Below, in pieces: positions 41,821 through 51,275 of a stretch of DNA of 64,000 nt. The notes beneath the pieces were generated by a model that was not told the DNA's origin, ran no database searches, and saw only the letters and a list, made by a program, of their open reading frames with translations. The DNA is from Pelotomaculum sp. (lineage in GTDB: Bacteria; Bacillota; Desulfotomaculia; Desulfotomaculales; Pelotomaculaceae), in contig JAHDOA010000038.1 in the NCBI GenBank assembly GCA_018435055.1, positions 37,709 through 101,708 of the forward strand. The letters run 5' to 3'. The stretch's first letter is position 1. Each line of letters starts with the position of its first letter. The position numbers and the translations under genes are program-made.

Positions 41821-42675
41821 ATGGTTGTTGTTCCCAAAGAACCAGTCACCATTCAGCCGGTGGGTGTGGTGGTTTCAGATTTCAAAGAATGCAGCAGGAC
41901 TTATGACTACAATAACGAAAGTATGATCTACATGCGGGAAAATCTCACCGACGCCCTGATCGGGGTGGAATACTTTTCACACATCCACGTAATTTATTAC
42001 CAGCACCGCAGGGAAGACTGGTTCAAATTGATCGAATGGGAACAGGAGGAACCACCCATCACCATCCCCTTTGTCAGTGAGCCGGCCTGCCAGGGGGTTT
42101 ACTCCAGCCGGTCGCCGTCCCGCCCTTCAGCCCTGGGTTCCTGCGTCGTCGAACTCCTCAGGTTGGAAAAAAACCGCCTTTATGTCAAAGGGCTGGACGC
42201 TATTGACGGTACGCCCGTCCTGGACATCAAAATCTATATCCCCCACTATGACGCTTTCCCTCTGGCGGAGACGCCGCTGAACTGGTGCATGGGGCACGAC
42301 CTGATCACCAGTTCCCGGCATTTTCACTGGGATACCGTCAACGTCGGCCTGACCCTGGGACTCAGGACAGGTGTCAAAGCGCTGCAAGCCCTGGGCGTCG
42401 CCCGGGGTGAAGCGGTCAGGGCGACAGTGGCCGGCGGGCATTTCTTTGCCCAGGGAATCGAGAGGGCCACAGGCTGCAGTGTGCTGCGGCGCAATTTCTC
42501 TTTCGAAGAGCTCCGTACCTCGCCGGGCCAATGGAAGCTTATTCTCACCGGGAAGGATCGTGAAGTGGAGATCAGGCTCCACGATCATATCTACTCGGCA
42601 GCCGCTGAAGTGCTGGAGGTCGGCGAGCAGGTACTGTTCGCGTCGGTGCGGGTAAGGGAAAACCCGCAGCGGTGA
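41821..42675 (+). CDS. TrmO-type tRNA methyltransferase domain fused to an FmdE-like domain
   Basis: ATG 41821 is chosen for AGGAGG nine bases upstream; a TTG at 41794 is in frame. Residues about 10-150 match the TrmO/TsaA (UPF0066) family, with IGVEYFSHIHVIYY, SRSPSRPSALGSCVVELLRL and GLDAIDGTPVLDIK. That enzyme uses S-adenosylmethionine to methylate t6A37 of tRNA. Residues about 165-284 (VNVGLTLGLRTGVKALQALG, then FFAQGIERATGCSVLRRNF) look like the FmdE domain that follows formylmethanofuran dehydrogenase operons. TrmO alone is about 150-230 residues, so the extra domain is notable. The fusion's purpose is unknown. Confidence 0.72.
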   Translation: MVVVPKEPVTIQPVGVVVSDFKECSRTYDYNNESMIYMRENLTDALIGVEYFSHIHVIYYQHRREDWFKLIEWEQEEPPITIPFVSEPACQGVYSSRSPSRPSALGSCVVELLRLEKNRLYVKGLDAIDGTPVLDIKIYIPHYDAFPLAETPLNWCMGHDLITSSRHFHWDTVNVGLTLGLRTGVKALQALGVARGEAVRATVAGGHFFAQGIERATGCSVLRRNFSFEELRTSPGQWKLILTGKDREVEIRLHDHIYSAAAEVLEVGEQVLFASVRVRENPQR

Positions 42676-42682
42676 GGATGCC

Positions 42683-42946
42683 ATGGCCTATGAGTTAGCA
42701 GTCTTTTCCTCTGTGCACCAGGTAAACCGCATAAAAAACATACTGAATAGAGACGGCCGGTATTTCGGCATGATCCGCGCCCCCCACGCTGTATCTCCCG
42801 GGGGATGCGGTTTCGCCCTGCGTTTTGAGGAGAGCGGGCGCCTGCTGGTAAAGCGTACGGCGCTGGAATTGGGGATTGCCATCAATGGTATTTTCAAAGA
42901 GGAAAACCAGGAAAACGGAAGCAAGGTATACGTCCGAATTCAGTGA
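42683..42946 (+). CDS. DUF3343 small protein (putative Se/S carrier)
   Basis: An 87-residue protein with a start 8 bases after the TrmO-FmdE stop and GTGAGGATGCC upstream. The N-terminus (AVFSSVHQVNRIKNILNRDG) and the SPGGCGFALRF block with its single Cys are typical of DUF3343. The family is often encoded beside a class V aminotransferase, as here, and is annotated as a putative selenium or sulfur carrier. The Cys would hold the persulfide or selenide. The role is inferred from these links. Confidence 0.8.
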   Translation: MAYELAVFSSVHQVNRIKNILNRDGRYFGMIRAPHAVSPGGCGFALRFEESGRLLVKRTALELGIAINGIFKEENQENGSKVYVRIQ

Positions 42947-42964
42947 ATAAAGAGGTGCTCTGGC

Positions 42965-44104
42965 ATGGTATACCTTGATAACGCGGCCACTTCGTGGCCC
43001 AAGCCCGAGGCTGTGTACCGGGCCGTGGCCGAATGCGTCAAAGAATACGGGGCCAACCCCGGGCGAAGCGGCCACCGGATGGCCATGCGGGCCGGCGAGA
43101 TAATAATGGAATGCAGGGAGAACCTGGCCAGGCTGTTTGGGATCCCGGACCCGTTGCGGATCGTCTTTACCAGCAACGGCACCGAGGCTATCAACCTGGC
43201 CTTAAAAGGGCTGCTGGCGCCCGGCGACCACGTGCTCCTGTCCGGCATGGAGCACAACGCGGTGGCGCGTCCCCTGAAAAAACTGGAGTCCGCCGGTGTG
43301 GAGCTTTCCATTGTCAAAACTGACCCGGAGGGGAAAGCCGACGGCGCGGACATTGCCGTGAAGGCCAGGCCCAACACAAAACTGCTGGTGGTCACCCACG
43401 CCTCCAACGTAACGGGCACGGTCAACGACATGGACTTCCTGGGCCGCCTGGCCAGGGAGCATAACATCGCTTTCATGGTGGACGCCGCCCAGACAGCCGG
43501 GAACACTCCCATAGACGTGGGCGGGATGCATATCGACCTGCTTGCTTTTCCGGGACACAAGGGCCTGCTGGGGCCCCAGGGCACGGGTTGCCTGTATGTG
43601 GGCGAGGGGATAACCCTGGACACATTGAAGGAAGGCGGCACGGGAAGCCTTTCTGAAAGTCTGGACCAGCCGGATTTTTTGCCTGACCGCTACGAGAGTG
43701 GGACCTTGAACACCCCCGGCATCGCCGGGTTGAATGAAGGAATAAAATTTATACTGGAGACGGGTATCGGCAGTATCCGGGAACATGAAAAACAGCTGGT
43801 TCGGTACATGCTTGAGGGGCTTAAAGAAATAAATAAGGTCAAGGTGTACGGCAGCGGCGATTTGGAGCAAAGGACCGGCGTCATATCCATTGCCATTGAT
43901 CAAAAGGACTGCCACGAGGTGTGCGCCGAGCTGGACGAAAAATACGGCGTCGCTGTCAGGGGCGGCTTGCATTGCGCCTGCCTGGCCCATGAAACTCTGG
44001 GGACACTCAGGACTGGCACGATCAGATTCAGTATCGGCTATTTCAACACCATCGAAGACATAAATAAAGCGCTGGCGGCAGTCAGGGCCATCGCCGGGGC
44101 TTGA
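42965..44104 (+). CDS. Cysteine desulfurase / class V aminotransferase
   Basis: A 379-residue PLP enzyme with AAGAGGTGC before ATG 42965. The PLP lysine lies in FPGHKGLLGPQGTG. The PLP-binding Asp and Gln are in FMVDAAQTAGN. The mobile-loop Cys is in VRGGLHCACLAHE, so desulfurase or selenocysteine-lyase activity is possible. The family removes S (or Se) from cysteine (or selenocysteine), giving alanine and an enzyme-bound persulfide. It closely follows DUF3343, the probable acceptor. The pair belongs to the group found in many anaerobic Bacillota. Confidence 0.88.
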   Translation: MVYLDNAATSWPKPEAVYRAVAECVKEYGANPGRSGHRMAMRAGEIIMECRENLARLFGIPDPLRIVFTSNGTEAINLALKGLLAPGDHVLLSGMEHNAVARPLKKLESAGVELSIVKTDPEGKADGADIAVKARPNTKLLVVTHASNVTGTVNDMDFLGRLAREHNIAFMVDAAQTAGNTPIDVGGMHIDLLAFPGHKGLLGPQGTGCLYVGEGITLDTLKEGGTGSLSESLDQPDFLPDRYESGTLNTPGIAGLNEGIKFILETGIGSIREHEKQLVRYMLEGLKEINKVKVYGSGDLEQRTGVISIAIDQKDCHEVCAELDEKYGVAVRGGLHCACLAHETLGTLRTGTIRFSIGYFNTIEDINKALAAVRAIAGA

Positions 44105-44246
44105 GTCCGCTGCCTGTGCCGGCGGTGCGGCGTCCTCCGGTCGCGGAGTTATTCCCCTCCCCTGGAGAGGGGTGGCGCGGACCGCTGTGCCAAAAAGAAT
44201 CAATAGGACCGTCCCCATGATTCGTTTCGTTTGAGGAGTGAAAATT

Positions 44247-44819
44247 TTGGGTTTAAGTCAAAAATTTTTTGACCGGTTTTCTCTTTACGATTTGATCATC
44301 ATCGCCATGGTGTCCGCCCTGGGGGTTGCCACCAAACCGATCATCGTCCCCCTGGCCCACATCATTACCGGACCGCTCTTTATCCCTTCGGGCGCTGTGG
44401 CGGGCGGTTTTTACATGATGTGGCTGGTCCTGGGTTACGGCATCACCGGCAAGCGGTGGACAATGACCCTTATCGGTTTTGTCCAGGCCATCCTGGTCAT
44501 GGGTACAGGTATAGTAGGTTCGCACGGGGCGCTGAGTCTGTTCACCTATACCGCGCCGGGCATCCTGGCCGACCTGGGGCTGCTGCTTATCGGCCACCGG
44601 GTTTGCTGCCTGCCCTGCGCCTTCCTGGCGGGGATGCTGGCCAACGCGGCCGGCACCGTTATGGTAAATTTTGTGTATTTTCGCCTGCCGGTAGTCCCCC
44701 TGGTCTTGAGCTTCAGCGCGGCGTGCCTGTCCGGCGGATTGGGCGGCGTTGTGGCTTTTCAAATCCTGCGGCAGATCAGGAAACTGCAGAAACGGGGCCC
44801 GGACGCGCAGGAAGGGTGA
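44247..44819 (+). CDS. ECF transporter S component
   Basis: TTG 44247 is preferred to GTG 44238 because GAGGAG lies 8 bases upstream of the former and touches the latter. The 190-residue protein has six hydrophobic segments and a short charged C-terminal tail. The opening YDLIIIAMVSALGVATKPII resembles S components of the ThiT/HmpT/YkoE kind. It lacks the QGPWTPWQM block of the two B12-region S components, so its ligand differs. The ATPases and T component of the same transporter follow at 45126-47437. The vitamin or metal imported cannot be told from sequence. Confidence 0.8.
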   Translation: MGLSQKFFDRFSLYDLIIIAMVSALGVATKPIIVPLAHIITGPLFIPSGAVAGGFYMMWLVLGYGITGKRWTMTLIGFVQAILVMGTGIVGSHGALSLFTYTAPGILADLGLLLIGHRVCCLPCAFLAGMLANAAGTVMVNFVYFRLPVVPLVLSFSAACLSGGLGGVVAFQILRQIRKLQKRGPDAQEG

Positions 44820-44882
44820 GGCTGGCCCAACCCCGTTCTATAAGATGCAGTAGGGTATTTAGTATCTCCTGTTACTGTTTTT

Positions 44883-45056
44883 CCTGACCTCATAAGAAAT
44901 GACCTGGACAATAGGGCTGTAAAAACTAATTTGACTATACCTGCCTGGCTAAAGGAAATTGCAGAGGCGCAGAGAGTGAATTACTCAAAATTGTTTCAAA
45001 CTGCTCTTATGGATTACCTCGGTATCAATCAATCCCCGATGCAAGGGCAAAAGTAG
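44883..45056 (+). pseudogene. HicB-like antitoxin remnant
   Basis: An open stretch without a start codon encodes NLTIPAWLKEIAEAQRVNYS followed by KLFQTALMDYLGI and a stop at 45054. This is the C-terminal ribbon-helix-helix part of HicB antitoxins. The N-terminal domain and any HicA partner are missing. It is a remnant between the S component and the first ATPase gene. Confidence 0.6.
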
Positions 45057-45125
45057 GAAAATATTAGGAAAATATTATGGGTTGTGCCCCTCATGGTCAT
45101 GGGGGTTTAGGAGGCAAATCTTTTT

Positions 45126-45854
45126 ATGGAGACTGTGATGGTAAGGGGCCTGAATTATCGCTACCATCCGGGCGGGCCGTTGGTGTTAAAGGATATCAGT
45201 TTTCAGGTGGCCGGGGGAGAAATGGTGGCGGTGACTGGCTTGAGCGGCTGCGGCAAGAGCACCCTGTGTTTTTGTATCAGCGGCGCCGCCCGCCACAACC
45301 GGGACGGGGTGATGTCCGGGGACGTGCTGTTGAACGGCAAGGACACCAGGGAGTTGAGAGCCGCCGAACTGGCCCTGGAAGTGGGCATGGTCTTCCAGGA
45401 CCCGGAAACGCAGCTTTTTTCGCCCACGGTGGAGGACGAAATCGCCTTCGCTCCGGAAAACCTGTGCCTGCCGACCGCCCAGATCCGGGAGAGGGTGGAC
45501 CATGCGCTGGATCTCCTGGGCATCGCCGCCCTGCGGGAGGCCAATCCCTACAAGCTTTCCGGCGGTGAAAAACACTTGGTGGCCCTGGCGGCGGTATTGG
45601 CTCTGGATCCGCCGGTGCTGCTCCTGGACGAAGTGATGTCCCAACTCGACCGGGCCGGCAAGAAAAGGGTGGCCGCCGCCCTGCAGCGGCTGCGCGACAT
45701 GGGTAAAGCGGTCATCGCCGTCGAACACAACCTGGAAGCCGTTTCCTTTGCCGACCGCCTGCTGGTGATGGAAAAGGGGACGCTGCTCTGCGATGAACCG
45801 ACGGCGTCGTTCCTGGCCGACCGGGTTTTTTTGAACACCAGGGGCCTGCTCTAA
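45126..45854 (+). CDS. ECF transporter ATP-binding protein A1
   Basis: ATG 45126 lies behind AGGAGGC. The 242-residue protein has Walker A GLSGCGKSTL (about 37-46), Q-loop VFQDPETQLF, signature LSGGEKHLVALA, Walker B VLLLDEVMSQLD and H-loop VEHN. It forms the ATPase pair with the protein at 46030. The ligand-determining S component is upstream and the T component is downstream. A 175-base gap with low-complexity repeats separates it from A2. Confidence 0.9.
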   Translation: METVMVRGLNYRYHPGGPLVLKDISFQVAGGEMVAVTGLSGCGKSTLCFCISGAARHNRDGVMSGDVLLNGKDTRELRAAELALEVGMVFQDPETQLFSPTVEDEIAFAPENLCLPTAQIRERVDHALDLLGIAALREANPYKLSGGEKHLVALAAVLALDPPVLLLDEVMSQLDRAGKKRVAAALQRLRDMGKAVIAVEHNLEAVSFADRLLVMEKGTLLCDEPTASFLADRVFLNTRGLL

Positions 45855-45963
45855 GAAACAAACAGGCGGCCAATGGTGCGTCCCGAAAACAGAGGGACGT
45901 TCATTTTGTTGCCATCCCGATTGCAGGAGCGCGTATTGCGCGCCTGCTTATGTCAACAACCCC

Positions 45964-46018
45964 GTCCCCCTGACACCTGCCCCTGACACCCCCCTGACAC
46001 CCCTGACACTCCCTGAAG
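45964..46018 (+). repeat. Short degenerate CCCCTGACAC repeats
   Basis: CCCCTGACAC or close variants occur four times in about 50 bases between the two ATPase genes. The stretch lies directly before the ribosome site (GAAGGAG) of the A2 gene. It is probably a slippage-made array of no set function. Confidence 0.7.
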
Positions 46019-46029
46019 GAGAAAATGCC

Positions 46030-46722
46030 ATGGCATTTTTAGAAATAGACCAAGTATCTTTTACATATCCCAAGCACGACAAGCCCGTGCTCACAGAAAT
46101 CGACCTTCAATTTGACCGGGCCGGGATAACGGCCGTGGTGGGCCCTAACGGCTGCGGCAAGACCACTCTGACCAAGCTGATGATCGGGGTTTTGCAGGCG
46201 ACAGAAGGAGAAATCCGCCTGACGGGACGGCCTATAGCAGATTTCTCCCTGGCGGAGATCGGGCGTCGCGTTGGTTATGTTTTTCAGAACCCCGACCTGC
46301 AGCTGTTTTGCGGCACCGTGGCCGAAGAAGTGGGTTTCGGGCCGGCCAACCTGGGCTATGAGCCGGCTGCTGTGGCGGAAAGAGTTGGTTTCTACCTGGA
46401 TTATTTTGAACTAACCGCCTACCGGAATACCTTTCCCATGCACCTGAGCCATGGCGAAAAACAGCGCCTGGCCATAGCCGCCGTACTGGCCAACGAACCT
46501 GACTTTCTGATCCTGGACGAGCCCACCACCGGCCTGGACGCTTACCGCAAAAGACTGTTAGAAGATTATCTGAAAAAAATTGCCCGATCCGGCCGGGGCA
46601 TGATCCTGGTCAGCCACGATACGGCCTTTGTGGACAGGGTGGCGGAACGGGTTATTGTCCTGGAAAACGGCCGCGTCATAGAAGACAGCAGGCGGAAGGG
46701 AAAGGCTGCCGATGAAGCTTGA
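46030..46722 (+). CDS. ECF transporter ATP-binding protein A2
   Basis: A 230-residue protein with Walker A GPNGCGKTTL (about 37-46), Q-loop VFQNPDLQLF, signature LSHGEKQRLAIA, Walker B FLILDEPTTGLD and H-loop VSHD. Its ATG follows GAAGGAG. The T component gene starts 11 bases before its stop, so the two are translationally coupled. It is the second motor subunit of the transporter starting at 44247. Confidence 0.92.
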   Translation: MAFLEIDQVSFTYPKHDKPVLTEIDLQFDRAGITAVVGPNGCGKTTLTKLMIGVLQATEGEIRLTGRPIADFSLAEIGRRVGYVFQNPDLQLFCGTVAEEVGFGPANLGYEPAAVAERVGFYLDYFELTAYRNTFPMHLSHGEKQRLAIAAVLANEPDFLILDEPTTGLDAYRKRLLEDYLKKIARSGRGMILVSHDTAFVDRVAERVIVLENGRVIEDSRRKGKAADEA

Positions 46723-47437
46723 TCCCCGCGCCAAAATGGTAATGGCCCTATGCCTATCGGGCCTGGCCCTGGTTTATAACAGCCCGCTCCACCTCCTGCT
46801 GCTGCTGGCGGTGACAGTAGCGCTGCTGCTGTCCTTCCGTTTTGAGCTCAGCGCCATCGGGTCGTACTTGAAACCGTTTTTGTCCTTGATGCTGTTCCTG
46901 TTTTTGATCCAGTGCCTTTTCTCGCCATCGGGCCGGGTGCTGCTGGCCGTGGGTACGCTGCCCCTGGTGACCACCGGGGGGCTGCTGACGGGGGCCGGCG
47001 TGGTTTTGCGCATTGTGGTGGTCACCGCTGCCGCCATGCTGCTTGCCACCTTCAGCTCCAGGGACTTTATCCTGGGCCTGGTGCAGTGGAAAGTGCCCTA
47101 TGAACTGGCCTTCATGGTCTTCATCGCCCTCCGTTTTTTGCCGGTTTTCCGGGACGAGCTGGTCAATGTGGTCACGGCGGTCCAACTGCGGGGGGTAGAT
47201 CTGAAGAAGGTGCCCTGGGGACAAAAAATTGCCATGTACAGCCGCTTGTTGTTTCCGGTGATTTACGGAGCCATGCTCAAAGCCCAGCGACTGGCGGTGT
47301 CCATGGAATCACGCGGCTTCAGAGTCTACCCCAGGCGAACTTACCTTAGAAGGCTGAATTTCCGCTTTGTCGATTATATGGTAATGCTGGTTTTCCCGGT
47401 TATTACCATTATGCTCATTGTCCTGCAAGTTAGTTGA
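46712..47437 (+). CDS. ECF transporter T component
   Basis: A membrane protein of 241 residues with five to six hydrophobic segments. The coupling motif is VSMESRGFRVYPRR (about residues 195-208). The start overlaps the A2 gene by 11 bases. It links the ATPases to the S component encoded at 44247. The gene ends before a bidirectional terminator at 47539. Confidence 0.88.
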   Translation: MKLDPRAKMVMALCLSGLALVYNSPLHLLLLLAVTVALLLSFRFELSAIGSYLKPFLSLMLFLFLIQCLFSPSGRVLLAVGTLPLVTTGGLLTGAGVVLRIVVVTAAAMLLATFSSRDFILGLVQWKVPYELAFMVFIALRFLPVFRDELVNVVTAVQLRGVDLKKVPWGQKIAMYSRLLFPVIYGAMLKAQRLAVSMESRGFRVYPRRTYLRRLNFRFVDYMVMLVFPVITIMLIVLQVS

Positions 47438-47538
47438 CACTTTATTTAATAATATATTACATGTTTGATTCCCAATCAAAGAATGAATATACAGAAGAAA
47501 GTAGTTATATCCCTTCGGCGCGATTGCCGGGAGAATGT

Positions 47539-47563
47539 AAAAATGGCCTTTTCGGCCATTTTT
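47539..47563 (+). terminator. Bidirectional intrinsic terminator
   Basis: AAAAATGGCC and GGCCATTTTT form a perfect ten-base stem around TTTTC. It lies between the convergent T component and Mop genes and has A- and T-runs on both sides, so it can end transcripts from both. Confidence 0.85.
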
Positions 47564-47602
47564 GCATTCCTCAACCCATGTAATCTATTGATAAAAGAAC
47601 AC

Positions 47603-47806
47603 TTATTTACCAATAATTACAGTACTTGCCTTGACGAGCGCGCTTACCTCGTCACCAACCTTTAGGCCAAGCCTGTTTGCTGAATCGGCTGTCAACGTTG
47701 CACACATTTCTTGTCCTCCCACATCAAGAAGCACTTCGGCGCTGATATCATTTTTTTTAAGATTTTTGATGCGGCCTTTCAAATTATTGCGTGCACTAAG
47801 CTCCAT
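47603..47806 (-). CDS. Mop (molbindin-like) TOBE-domain protein
   Basis: A 67-residue protein made of a single TOBE/Mop domain: LSARNNLKGRIKNLKKNDIS, then VGGQEMCATLTADSANRLGL and VKASTVIIGK. Members bind molybdate or tungstate oxyanions in oligomers and buffer them in the cytoplasm. The start ATG follows AAGGGAGG on the minus strand. The about 200 bases upstream are non-coding and may hold its control region; no molybdate transporter gene is adjacent. Confidence 0.9.
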   Translation of the reverse strand: MELSARNNLKGRIKNLKKNDISAEVLLDVGGQEMCATLTADSANRLGLKVGDEVSALVKASTVIIGK

Positions 47807-48024
47807 AATACTGCCTCCCTTGTTAATTTGTATTTGATATTATGTGCAATTATGGAATTTATTATACTGGAACTGCTGCTCCTTTCGCCTGGGCCGGGGC
47901 AGATGGCCATGGACCTGGTGTGAAATCCTGCCGAAACACCATTTTTCAAGATAGCCAGACTGGTCGGGGCTGTTACTGTCAGCGGCCCGGGCATGCTTCT
48001 GCATCAGGGGGCAGTCCGTGCGCC

Positions 48025-51000
48025 TCAGGCGAATTTGTTCCAGGCGCTGGATCGCAACAATTTTTCAATTTCCGCAGCGGGCATGGGCTTATAATAGTAG
48101 TATCCTTGCACATCATCGCACATCCTCTGGCTGAGAAATGCCAGCTGCGGCGCCGTTTCCACGCCTTCGGCCAGAACCTCAAGCCCCAAACTTTTGGCCA
48201 GGTTAATTATCACTTTGGTGATCGCCTGATCCTTTTCCCCGCCTTCGATGCCATGTATGAACTGCATATCAATCTTAATCCGGTCTATGGGGAGCATTTT
48301 TAACCGGTTGAGAGACGAGTATTCTGTTCCAAAATCATCAATAGAAAGTGACACACCCAGCTTTTTCAACCTGTTCAAAACGTCTGTCGTATGCTTTGCT
48401 TCTTTATTTGCGATGCTTTCTGTGATTTCTATTTCAAGATACTCGGGACTCAATCCCGTTCCCTTAAGAATACTATCTATACTATCAACAATACGCGGGT
48501 TGTTAAACTGACTGACAGAAAGATTGACCGCCATGCGCAGATGAGGCAGCCCCATATCCTGCCACTTTTTATTTTGACTGATTGCTGTTTTTAGAACCCA
48601 TTCGCCAATGCTGTGGATCAAACCGCTCTTTTCGGCTAAAGGCACAAAAACGCCGGGGGGCACCATGCCCAATTCCGGGTGTTTCCAGCGCAACAGGGCC
48701 TCCAACCCGGTTATCTGACCCGTATGCAGCCTTACCTGCGGCTGGTAGTAAACTGCCAGCTCATTCCGCTCCTGGGCCCGGTACAGGCTGTTGGACAGCA
48801 TCATGTTTTTCAGCATGTCCTCCTTCATATCCGCCGTGCATAATACATACTGATTTTTACCTCTGGACTTGGCTTTGTACATGGCGATATCAGCATTCTT
48901 AATTAATGTTACCGGATCCTCACCGTCATACGGATAAACAGCAACCCCTGCGCTGCTGGTAATAAAGAATTCCTGATCGTTTAAAATAAATGGTTTTTCG
49001 AACAACCCCATGATGTTGCCGGCGATTTTGGCGATATGCCTGCTATCCGAAATGTTGTCGATGATAATTAAAAATTCATCCCCGCCGAAGCGGGCAACAG
49101 TATCTGTTTTCCGCAAACACTGCACCAGGCTCCGCGCCACCTCCTTAATAATCGAGTCACCGCCGCTGTGCCCCATAGTATCATTCACCGTCTTGAAACT
49201 ATCCAGGTCCATAAACATGACACCGACAAATTTCTCTGTCCGTCTGGCCAGGTGAAGGGCCTGATTTAGTCTGTCCGAAAACAAGGTACGGTTGGGGAGA
49301 CCTGTCAAATGGTCGTAATAGGCCATAAATGCAATCTCTTTTTCAGCATTAATTTTTATTAGCCCGTCCGCCAGCAGGTTAGCCAGGATTCTCAGCAGTT
49401 CGATGTGATAGTTCGACCATCGCTTAAATGATACAACAGAATCTAATCCAATAAAGCCCAGGAATTTCCCATTTTCCTCAATGGGAATTACTACTACGGA
49501 CTTAATATTTTGCCGGGTTAGCTGGGCTTTCTCCGCAGCGGCCTCAGGCGGCAGCTTGCTTACATCCTCAATATAAACCAGTTTTTTACTTTTCAATTGT
49601 TCCATCCACCAGGGAAACACGTCCAACGGTATGTCTTGAATGGTCCCTACTTCAGGATTTATTCCTTCGTTGCACCATTCATGCGTATAGGTCATAGTGC
49701 TGTCCTCGTAATTAATCATAAATACATAAGTCCGGTCCACATGAAAGAAACGTCCCGTTTTATTCAGCATATTATTGATCATTTCATCAATGTTTGCCTG
49801 ATTGACACTGACAAAATCAAAAGAAATCCTCAAGATAAGTTTTTGCATTTCTATCTGGAAAATATTTTCCTTCATTCTCTTTATATAAATGCTATTTACA
49901 ATCGAGCCTATCCAGAACGCGATAATAAATATGCCGATCCGCATAATATAATCAAATTGATCCATCCGTATTGCTTCTTCTTTGGGCGCGTATATCCAAA
50001 CCAGTATTTGCGTAATAATAGCCACGGCTGTTGCCAGAATCAGGGGTGTCCGTGTGCTGAATACGAGCGAAATAATCATGAAAATAATAGGGAAGACCCA
50101 GACAGTTATGATGGCATATTCTAAAAATCTCAGGGTAATTATGGGGATGCTGAAAAGAACGATCGTCATTATTAGGTTACTTTTTATTTTCTCAGATTTT
50201 ATTAACTGAAATACTAGAATCGCCAATCCCAGTATAAAAAATAGTCCGCTCGTAAATAGCATGGATTTTAAACTTTCTTCGCTATTCACCATATGCGGCA
50301 AAAAATATGGTGTAAAACTCAGAAACCCTCCCGCGATAAAGGCAATGGTTAAATGGTGATACAATTTTGTGCTGGTTTCAATATTAAATATTAATCGATC
50401 CTTAATTCCGGTTATTTCATGTTGCATCAAGCTATAATGTTTAATTGAATAATGCAGGGCCGCAACTGGCATGAGGGTAAACAGGGGCGCCATTTGCGGC
50501 AGGGGACTGGCTAAATTGGAACTCAAAACCACATCCGTCAGGCTTCCCAACAATAAAGCGGCGAGAATGGAAATAAAGATAAGGTTGGCCTGTTTGCGGA
50601 TAATATCATCGGACGTTTTTCGTTTCCTATACCAAACAATCCCTAGGCAGGCGAGCGCATATCCGGCATAATAAAAATAAAAAAAGAGGTCCCAGCCATT
50701 ATGCGCCGAAATATTAACCCAGCCGTAATCCATCTTTACCAGATTATACTGGGCTCTGGCCATCTCCCCGGAAATAGAAAAAACATACATATTGATAACG
50801 GCAGGAAGATGCAATAGCAAACAAAGCCGCCAACGGTTCAGAGAACATTTTTCACTGTTAAGTAATAATAAAAAATGCAGCAGTAAGCTGTATACGGATG
50901 CCCAACCAATAGCGGAAATGCGCCGCCAGAATAGACACATTTCTATGTTTGCGGCGGAGTTGGCTATCGAAAACCCAAAAGACCACAGGCACAAAGAGAT

Positions 51001-51129
51001 GGAAACCGCCAGAAATAATCTGTTCAAGCCTGCTTTCGGGTTCATACGAATAACAAATATACCGAAGAATAAGTAAATAGCAAATGCGGTTAAAAACAAC
51101 AGCGAAAATAACAAAGGCCCGTGTCCCAT
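48025..51129 (-). CDS. Membrane GAF-GGDEF-EAL cyclic-di-GMP signalling protein
   Basis: The ATG at 51129 is preferred for GGGGGG five bases upstream; ATG 51153 in the same frame lacks a site. The 1034-residue protein has an N-terminal 7TM sensor region (about 1-230) like HisKA_7TM, then four more helices (about 250-400). A GAF domain follows (about 430-570), then GGDEF (about 590-750, active-site FGGDEF) and EAL (about 770-1030, with LEALLRW, EIEITES, DDFGTEYSSL and AEGVE). Both catalytic domains look intact, so it may make or break c-di-GMP under control of a membrane-borne signal. The ligand of the sensor is unknown. Confidence 0.92.
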   Translation of the reverse strand: MGHGPLLFSLLFLTAFAIYLFFGIFVIRMNPKAGLNRLFLAVSISLCLWSFGFSIANSAANIEMCLFWRRISAIGWASVYSLLLHFLLLLNSEKCSLNRWRLCLLLHLPAVINMYVFSISGEMARAQYNLVKMDYGWVNISAHNGWDLFFYFYYAGYALACLGIVWYRKRKTSDDIIRKQANLIFISILAALLLGSLTDVVLSSNLASPLPQMAPLFTLMPVAALHYSIKHYSLMQHEITGIKDRLIFNIETSTKLYHHLTIAFIAGGFLSFTPYFLPHMVNSEESLKSMLFTSGLFFILGLAILVFQLIKSEKIKSNLIMTIVLFSIPIITLRFLEYAIITVWVFPIIFMIISLVFSTRTPLILATAVAIITQILVWIYAPKEEAIRMDQFDYIMRIGIFIIAFWIGSIVNSIYIKRMKENIFQIEMQKLILRISFDFVSVNQANIDEMINNMLNKTGRFFHVDRTYVFMINYEDSTMTYTHEWCNEGINPEVGTIQDIPLDVFPWWMEQLKSKKLVYIEDVSKLPPEAAAEKAQLTRQNIKSVVVIPIEENGKFLGFIGLDSVVSFKRWSNYHIELLRILANLLADGLIKINAEKEIAFMAYYDHLTGLPNRTLFSDRLNQALHLARRTEKFVGVMFMDLDSFKTVNDTMGHSGGDSIIKEVARSLVQCLRKTDTVARFGGDEFLIIIDNISDSRHIAKIAGNIMGLFEKPFILNDQEFFITSSAGVAVYPYDGEDPVTLIKNADIAMYKAKSRGKNQYVLCTADMKEDMLKNMMLSNSLYRAQERNELAVYYQPQVRLHTGQITGLEALLRWKHPELGMVPPGVFVPLAEKSGLIHSIGEWVLKTAISQNKKWQDMGLPHLRMAVNLSVSQFNNPRIVDSIDSILKGTGLSPEYLEIEITESIANKEAKHTTDVLNRLKKLGVSLSIDDFGTEYSSLNRLKMLPIDRIKIDMQFIHGIEGGEKDQAITKVIINLAKSLGLEVLAEGVETAPQLAFLSQRMCDDVQGYYYYKPMPAAEIEKLLRSSAWNKFA

Positions 51130-51275
51130 AAAAACCCCCCGATATTTATTCAAACCTATATATTATTTATCGGTAATAATCCTAAAAAGATAACCCTGAA
51201 TTATTGAGGAAAACCGGCGCTGTATTTCCGGGGATAAGCTTCTATAATACATAATGAGGTTTTGGAGGTGACAGG

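Noticed and set aside
47465..47665. Short plus-strand frame of 66 codons after the ECF T gene
   Set aside because: It runs across the bidirectional terminator and the Mop gene's 3' end; no ribosome site or family match.
47807..48024. Molybdenum-cofactor riboswitch upstream of the Mop gene
   Set aside because: The 200-base stretch is non-coding and GC-rich in part, but I could not fit the conserved core of that class.
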